From Planococcus shenhongbingii (GTDB lineage Bacteria; Bacillota; Bacilli; Bacillales_A; Planococcaceae), in contig NZ_CP129235.1 in NCBI RefSeq assembly GCF_030413635.1, forward strand, positions 930,001 to 994,000: DNA of 64,000 nucleotides, read 5' to 3'. A program made the translations under genes and the position numbers. Positions 59,252-64,000 of this stretch are shown here, piece after piece. The first letter of the stretch is position 1. Every line of letters starts with the position of its first letter. The notes below the pieces were generated by a model, which saw nothing but the letters and a program-made list of their open reading frames with translations, made no database searches and was not told the origin of the DNA.

Positions 59252-62002
59252 CTATAATCTCTTTTGTTTCAGCGTATAGAGAGTTCCAGCAATCAGAAAT
59301 AACAGTGAAATCAACAGCGATTTATAAAAATGCGGCGGCCGGTAAGTGAGCGAAATTTTATTGAGGCCAATGTCAGCCGGAATTGCGATAAATGCATAAT
59401 TTGCTTCCAGCACATTGACTTTTTTATCATTAACTTCGGCTGTCCAACCGATTTCATACGGCACTGGCATGGCCAGATATTTTGCTTCCGTTTCATTCAA
59501 ATACTGGGCCTCCAAGCGGCTGCCATTCCATTTGACTTGCTGATTCGGGTGTTTTTCCATTGCAGCAGCACGCAGCACATCGTAAGGCTCTTCAAAAACC
59601 TCGAGCTCTGTCAGGTTGTAAGTGCCTTTTGGCATTCGGATTCGAATCGACTCATCCGCTGGCACACGGATTGTAAGATCGTCTACGAACGTTTTATAAA
59701 CGGAAATATTCGATTTTCTTGAAGTTCTGTATGAATTCACTGTAAGCGGAAAACGGGCATCCAATGCTTGGTTCTCAAGATGAAACGATACATATAAGTC
59801 ACTTCCAGACGGCACAGGCTCAGTGAGCAGGAGATTGACACCGCCTGTTTCACCAGTCACATTTAAAATGCCGTCTTCCAATAGCGCATTCTTATTTTCA
59901 ATTGCGTATGATAACTTTTTGGGAGCAGGAGGGAGTGGGGAGGAAATCTCCGTTTCCTTCAAGATGACACCCGTTAACAAAGCATGTTCACGCATTAAAA
60001 TCGGCATCCTTTCTAATCTCTCCTCACTGTACACTGCCGAAGCTCCATGTACGAACGGCAAAGGATAGCGGTTTTCATAAACGGCATAATTATCCGAAGC
60101 CAACACCTGTTCAAATCCGGCCGGAACATTAACATCTTCGAGTGGTAAAATGCTGTATTTCCCTTGCAGCAAGCTATGCAGATTTGCTCGTTTGCCGAGA
60201 GTCGCATAACGGCTGACGCTTTCCCTTGCCATGTCAATTTCCAAGTCATATAAATAAAAGCGGAGGAGCTGCTCGTTTAAAATGCTGGAATAAGCACTTA
60301 AACCCCGATAGTTCATGGCAATAGGAGTGTTATTTCGAATTCCCTCCATCCACTCAATGCGGTAGACAGGATCAGTTTCCCGTTTCCGGATTTCATCAAG
60401 CAAACCAAAAATTTCAGGATCGTTATAATCCGGGCCAGTGATCAACTCCTTAGTCACAAGCTGGGTTTCCCCTCTGATTACCAATAAGACATATTCAGAA
60501 CCATTTACAGAAAATAGCAACGTTAATACAATAAAGACAGCAGCAACTTTCCCATAAACAGCATCGCGGCTCGCCTGGGCGAACAGCACAAATGTAAAAA
60601 GGGCGATTCCCATGACTCCAAGAAATAAAGGAAACTGAACCGTTCTTCCTTGTTCCATTAGCGCTAGCAGAAATTGATAACCACTTGCCACAATTCCCGT
60701 CCCCAATAACAGGAGGACAACGGATTGGCCAATTCTGGACTTTTTATGCAAAGCCCATACATATGAAAAAAAGAGCAGCAGTGTCACGGCAATGACAACG
60801 GCCAGTATTGAGCGCTCAATGCCCAGATTCGGATCGATCAAGGCGAATAACGCATAACTGAGCAATGCCAGGCCGCCGGCTATGGCAATATGCTTTAGCT
60901 TTAACCAAGACAGATTACTGAATCCGGCAGCAACTGCCCCGCCGGCAGCAAAAGCCATAAAATATTCCCAGCGGTACTGGGGAGCCGAGAAGCCATTGAA
61001 CATGCTTGCCGCTTTCGGGCTATAGTGAAGCAGAATGCAAAACAGCACAAGAAACGCGAAAAAACGGAATTTCTGTTCACGATAAAGCGGAAGCGCGAAG
61101 ACCAGCAAAACAAAAACGGCCGGCAGTACTATAAAAGCACTGGTAAATAAAATATTGTCGATGAATCCTAACCAGTTGACGTCTTGAGAAAAAGGCGGGC
61201 GGTGATTGTTCAAATAAGCATAGACGGCTGGTATAAACGACACCGCACTGATACCGGCACCTATCAAACCGCTTATCAAAAGTTTGGTTATAGCTGTCTT
61301 TTTAGGTGATTCGCTTTTTTCAAGTGGCAGAAAGAGCCGGAAAAGAATATAAATGCCGATCAGCAGGAAGTTGACATAAGCAAAGTAGAAATTATCAATC
61401 ATCGATATAGCGACAGCGGCCATAAACCAGCCGCCCTTTTTTTCACGAAAAACTTTCTCTGCCCCGAAAATGAGAAGCAGAAGCCACAAATAAGCATCAG
61501 CAAAAAACTCCCAATAGGTGGCATGGCGAAAATAAATGTTGGAAAAAGCATAAACACATGCACCAAGAAAAGCCGGTACGGGACGGAATTTCATATATCG
61601 AAAAACGAAGGTGGCAATAAATAAGACAGCAGCGAGCCGAATGATGTTGATGATAACGGCAGCATGTGCCCAAAACAAGATATCCGGTGAACCGATGATT
61701 CCTGCTGATTCAAGAAGGAAAACGGCAGCGACGGTTATGATGAAGATTATAGAAGTAGAAAAATAATAAGCCAGTTCGCTATATGTGCCGGTGCCAAAGC
61801 CAAAGAGAGTTGAATAGAAAAATTCTCCTGCTGTATATTGATGATAAAGAAGATGTTTAAATGGCAGCATTTGCGACAAGCCGTCGTTTGGCCCCGCCAT
61901 AAAACGGTTGGCGGCTAATTCACGGAGAAAGATGCCATGAGCCGCTGCACTCAACAATAAGCAACAAATACCGAAAAGCATATAAGGAAGAAGTCTGCGC
62001 AT
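59252..62002 (-). CDS. yfhO: YfhO-family membrane protein (GT-C-type glycosyltransferase)
   Basis: A 916-residue polytopic membrane protein with about 13 hydrophobic segments over the first 500 residues, a large extracellular domain (about 530-880), and one C-terminal membrane helix with a basic tail (LKQKRL). The overall layout is that of B. subtilis YfhO (861 aa), proposed to transfer sugars from undecaprenyl-P carriers to lipoteichoic acid outside the cell. The first extracellular loop has the acidic 'GPNDGLSQMLPFKHLLY' typical of GT-C active sites. The ribosome site is weak (AGCGGGTGA). Confidence 0.82.
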   Translation of the reverse strand: MRRLLPYMLFGICCLLLSAAAHGIFLRELAANRFMAGPNDGLSQMLPFKHLLYHQYTAGEFFYSTLFGFGTGTYSELAYYFSTSIIFIITVAAVFLLESAGIIGSPDILFWAHAAVIINIIRLAAVLFIATFVFRYMKFRPVPAFLGACVYAFSNIYFRHATYWEFFADAYLWLLLLIFGAEKVFREKKGGWFMAAVAISMIDNFYFAYVNFLLIGIYILFRLFLPLEKSESPKKTAITKLLISGLIGAGISAVSFIPAVYAYLNNHRPPFSQDVNWLGFIDNILFTSAFIVLPAVFVLLVFALPLYREQKFRFFAFLVLFCILLHYSPKAASMFNGFSAPQYRWEYFMAFAAGGAVAAGFSNLSWLKLKHIAIAGGLALLSYALFALIDPNLGIERSILAVVIAVTLLLFFSYVWALHKKSRIGQSVVLLLLGTGIVASGYQFLLALMEQGRTVQFPLFLGVMGIALFTFVLFAQASRDAVYGKVAAVFIVLTLLFSVNGSEYVLLVIRGETQLVTKELITGPDYNDPEIFGLLDEIRKRETDPVYRIEWMEGIRNNTPIAMNYRGLSAYSSILNEQLLRFYLYDLEIDMARESVSRYATLGKRANLHSLLQGKYSILPLEDVNVPAGFEQVLASDNYAVYENRYPLPFVHGASAVYSEERLERMPILMREHALLTGVILKETEISSPLPPAPKKLSYAIENKNALLEDGILNVTGETGGVNLLLTEPVPSGSDLYVSFHLENQALDARFPLTVNSYRTSRKSNISVYKTFVDDLTIRVPADESIRIRMPKGTYNLTELEVFEEPYDVLRAAAMEKHPNQQVKWNGSRLEAQYLNETEAKYLAMPVPYEIGWTAEVNDKKVNVLEANYAFIAIPADIGLNKISLTYRPPHFYKSLLISLLFLIAGTLYTLKQKRL

Positions 62003-62146
62003 AAGTCACCCGCTTAGAATTATAATAGGCATCGATTAATGTCTTCGGAAAACTGAGAATTTAGTCAATTCAATCCATCAAAGAAAGCGTACCATTTTTG
62101 CGATTTGTTTTATACAGGATTATTGATAACAGAAAATTTTCCATTT

Positions 62147-62186
62147 AAAAACTGCGCCTTCATCCACTGATGGGGGCGCAGTTTTT
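62147..62186 (-). terminator. Terminator of the LysR gene
   Basis: A 12-bp perfect stem (aaaaactgcgcc / ggcgcagttttt), located directly downstream of the LysR stop on the minus strand; it could also work on the plus strand. Confidence 0.82.
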
Positions 62187-62191
62187 ATCTT

Positions 62192-63082
62192 TTAAACTTT
62201 CGGAAGATCTTTCACAAGTGAAATAAATGAACGGGAAGTATAAGGGATGTAACGGTTTTTAGCAGAAATAATACCAAGCACCCAAGGAAAAGTATTAGTT
62301 AGAGACAGCGTTTTAAAGGGACCGTCTTTGACCCGCTCGCAAATAAGTTTTGGCATCAAAGTGACACCTAAATTCTTTTCAACCATGCCGACTATAAAAT
62401 CCCATTGCGAACTTTCATAAGCGATTTTTGGAGTAAAGCCTTCACTGATGCAGAATTCGACAGTTCGGCTGTTCAGCGTAAATTCCTTGCTTAACAGCAA
62501 AAAGGAATCATTTTTGCATTCGACTAAATTGATGATGCCCCGATTCGCCAATGGGTGGGATTCATGGACAAGCAGCTTGATTTCCTCATGTACAAAAGGC
62601 ACCACATCGAATTTCTCCTCGTCGACAGGCAGCATGACGAAACCCAAATCGACTTCTCCGTCGAGCACTTTCTGCTCTACTTTCTTGGCGCCATCTTCTG
62701 CCAGCAAAATTGCCACATCAGGATAAGCTTTTTGGAATTCAGCGATTATGGTAGGGAAAAACAATGTGCTGATTACAGGAGGCAAGCCGATATTAATTTT
62801 GCCTTTTTTCAAATTCATGACATCGTACAAGGAAGACGTTAAGTCATCAAGGCTATTGACGATTTTTTGTGCTTGTATAAAAACCACTTCTCCTGCATCT
62901 GTCAATACGATTTTGCGGGAAGTACGATCAAATAAAGTAACATCCATTTCTTCTTCTAAATTTTTAACCATTTTACTTAAAGTGGGCTGCGTGACATGCA
63001 GCGCTAATGCAGCTTTAGTAAAACTTCTATGCCTGGCTACTTCAATGAAGTAACTTAATTGGCGAATATCCAATTTCTTCAC
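62192..63082 (-). CDS. LysR-family transcriptional regulator
   Basis: A 296-residue LysR regulator: winged HTH at residues 4-63 ('LSYFIEVARHRSFTKAALALHVTQPTLSKMVKNLE') and a periplasmic-binding-like effector domain from about 90. It resembles CidR/CitR/GltC-type regulators. GTG start with a weak AAAGG. It is divergent from a GntP-family permease gene and probably controls it. A LysR-type box lies 10 bases upstream. Confidence 0.88.
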   Translation of the reverse strand: MKKLDIRQLSYFIEVARHRSFTKAALALHVTQPTLSKMVKNLEEEMDVTLFDRTSRKIVLTDAGEVVFIQAQKIVNSLDDLTSSLYDVMNLKKGKINIGLPPVISTLFFPTIIAEFQKAYPDVAILLAEDGAKKVEQKVLDGEVDLGFVMLPVDEEKFDVVPFVHEEIKLLVHESHPLANRGIINLVECKNDSFLLLSKEFTLNSRTVEFCISEGFTPKIAYESSQWDFIVGMVEKNLGVTLMPKLICERVKDGPFKTLSLTNTFPWVLGIISAKNRYIPYTSRSFISLVKDLPKV

Positions 63083-63091
63083 GGCCTTTCT

Positions 63092-63106
63092 ATAACTTTT
63101 AGTTAT
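63092..63106. promoter_or_regulatory. LysR-type box
   Basis: ATAACT-TTT-AGTTAT, a perfect 6-3-6 inverted repeat containing T-N11-A, immediately upstream of the LysR start and in the divergent region with the permease gene. The rest of 63107-63382 has no supported gene. Confidence 0.55.
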
Positions 63107-63382
63107 GGAAACTATAGGTATTATTCATTTTACCTATCAGATAATGAAGTGTACACTAAAAAAATCGTCAGGTCTAAATATTTTGAAAACGCGATCTTTT
63201 TTATTTGAGCTCATCGAAAGCGCTTTCATATTCAATTTTAGCTCTTTTATTTATGGGGACACTGACGGAAATAATTATATGCGAAAAAAATTGCAGCGGA
63301 TTCGAAGCAAGATGCCTGTTAAAAGCAGAAGGGGAACTGCTGAAAAACGAAGAAGCTGCAATAAAATCAAAGGGGGAAAAAC

Positions 63383-64000
63383 ATGTTAAGTATGATCGGA
63401 TTAATTGGAGGACTTGCCTTACTTATCTATTTGACGATGAGAGGCATGAACTTGCTGATTGCTGGGCCGTTAAGCGCGCTTGTCGTCGCTTTGTTCAGCA
63501 GCCTTCCACTGTTCCCGCAGATGGTAGCGGAAGGGGAAGTGAATTTTTTAGGCAATTATATGACCGGGTTTTCCGGATTTATCACTTCCTGGTTCCCGAT
63601 GTTCTTGCTTGGAGCAATTTTCGGGAAATTGATGGAAGACAGTGGAGCGGCTGACAGTGTATCACGCTGGCTGGTCGGGAAGTTTGGCATCAAGCGAGCG
63701 GTACTCGCTATTGTCATCGCTTGTGCGGTACTGACTTTCGGAGGAGTCAGTTTGTTCGTTGTGGCATTCTCGGTTTATCCGATGGCGCTCAGCTTATTCA
63801 AACAAGCGGATCTTCCGCGCCGATTTATTCCGGCTGCACTGGCTTTAGGTTCAGTTACATTCACAATGACTTCAGCCGGATCGCCGGAAATCCAGAACTG
63901 GATTCCAATCGAATTCTTGGGAACTAGCCCATACGCCGGATGGGAAGTCAGCATCGTCGTTGCTGTATTTATGGCGGTATTCGGTTATTGGTGGCTGAAA
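63383..64000 (+). CDS. GntP-family permease, N-terminal part
   Basis: The window ends inside this gene; 206 codons are visible. It encodes a membrane transporter with at least six hydrophobic segments; 'GFSGFITSWFPMFLLGAIFGKLMEDSGAADSVSRWLV' and 'FGGVSLFVVAFSVYPMALSLFKQADLPRRFIPAALALGS' are typical of GntP/citrate-proton-symporter-type carriers of gluconate, hydroxybutyrate or related acids. ATG 63383 follows AAAGGGGGA. Divergent LysR gene is its likely regulator. Confidence 0.82.
   Translation, partial: MLSMIGLIGGLALLIYLTMRGMNLLIAGPLSALVVALFSSLPLFPQMVAEGEVNFLGNYMTGFSGFITSWFPMFLLGAIFGKLMEDSGAADSVSRWLVGKFGIKRAVLAIVIACAVLTFGGVSLFVVAFSVYPMALSLFKQADLPRRFIPAALALGSVTFTMTSAGSPEIQNWIPIEFLGTSPYAGWEVSIVVAVFMAVFGYWWLK

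Noticed and set aside
63105..63389. 94-codon plus-strand frame before the GntP-family gene
   Set aside because: No ribosome site, overlaps the promoter region and runs into the permease start in another frame.
1..64000. CRISPR arrays, tRNA or rRNA genes, insertion sequences, prophage
   Set aside because: No direct-repeat/spacer pattern, no cloverleaf-like or rRNA sequence and no transposase or phage gene was seen on either strand; a tRNA or covariance-model scan could not be run.

Overview
The window looks like chromosomal DNA of a low-to-moderate GC Gram-positive bacterium, most likely a Planococcaceae or Bacillaceae member close to Planococcus. The grounds are Bacillus-type AGGAGG ribosome sites, many TTG starts, YkuI, YfhO and RsbR-like genes, a class F sortase, a CcpA-type cre box, and a dispersed GC-rich repeat of the kind I recall from this group. 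No rRNA, tRNA, CRISPR array, phage or insertion sequence was seen. The species call is inference.

Region by region. (1) 1-7246: the tail of an SDR gene, then a six-gene operon matching E. coli ycjM-N-O-P-Q-R in order, length and sequence: glucosylglycerate-type phosphorylase, sugar ABC binding protein and two permeases, 3-dehydrogenase, and keto-guloside epimerase. (2) 7353-14221: a divergent sugar isomerase and LacI regulator with two operator palindromes, then an Rbs-type ABC transporter and a Gfo/Idh/MocA oxidoreductase behind a perfect cre box. Regions 1 and 2 together look like a keto-glycoside catabolic island. (3) 14415-19188: acetyltransferases, a secreted protein, DinB, and a tandem pair of membrane proteins. 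(4) 19334-24064: dehydrogenase, lactonase-like metallo-hydrolase, aldehyde dehydrogenase and alcohol dehydrogenase, resembling a lactone to hydroxyacid to semialdehyde to acid route. (5) 24209-26289: an RsbR-like stressosome protein and YkuI (degenerate EAL domain) on the minus strand. (6) 26799-34070: a second sugar ABC importer without its own ATPase, a DUF624 protein, beta-phosphoglucomutase and a GH65 phosphorylase, i.e. uptake and phosphorolysis of an alpha-glucobiose such as kojibiose. (7) 34381-47908: CapA, a three-gene 2-oxoacid/acetoin dehydrogenase operon (E1a, E1b, E2 with a 10-residue repeat linker), DinB, Hsp20, a DNA-binding protein with a SpoIIAA-like tail, small unknowns, a SUKH-like protein, a D-2-hydroxyacid dehydrogenase and an OsmC/Ohr-like protein lacking its peroxidatic cysteine. 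(8) 48109-57128: a carotenoid-desaturase-like flavoprotein, a class B PBP homologue lacking the active-site Ser and Lys, a LysE exporter, DUF5996, RNase H-like and aldo/keto reductase genes. (9) 57360-64000: a DUF4397 surface protein with a sortase-like tail and its class F sortase, YfhO, and a LysR gene divergent from a GntP-family permease cut by the window end.

How it works together: both CUT1-type importers (2172-5307 and 26799-30243) lack an ATPase and probably share a housekeeping MsmX-type ATPase encoded elsewhere. Imported alpha-glucosides are split by phosphorolysis (GH13_18 giving alpha-Glc1P, GH65 giving beta-Glc1P, the latter turned into Glc6P by the adjacent mutase). The YcjQ/YcjR pair and the Gfo/Idh enzyme would handle rare sugar glycosides through 3-keto intermediates. 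In all three transporter operons a hairpin lies directly after the binding-protein gene.

The observations I rate highest are the PBP pseudoenzyme, the transplanted ycj operon without ycjS, the lactone-type operon, the Cys-less Ohr homologue, the stressosome/c-di-GMP gene pair, and the duplicated palindrome around a GC-rich repeat.
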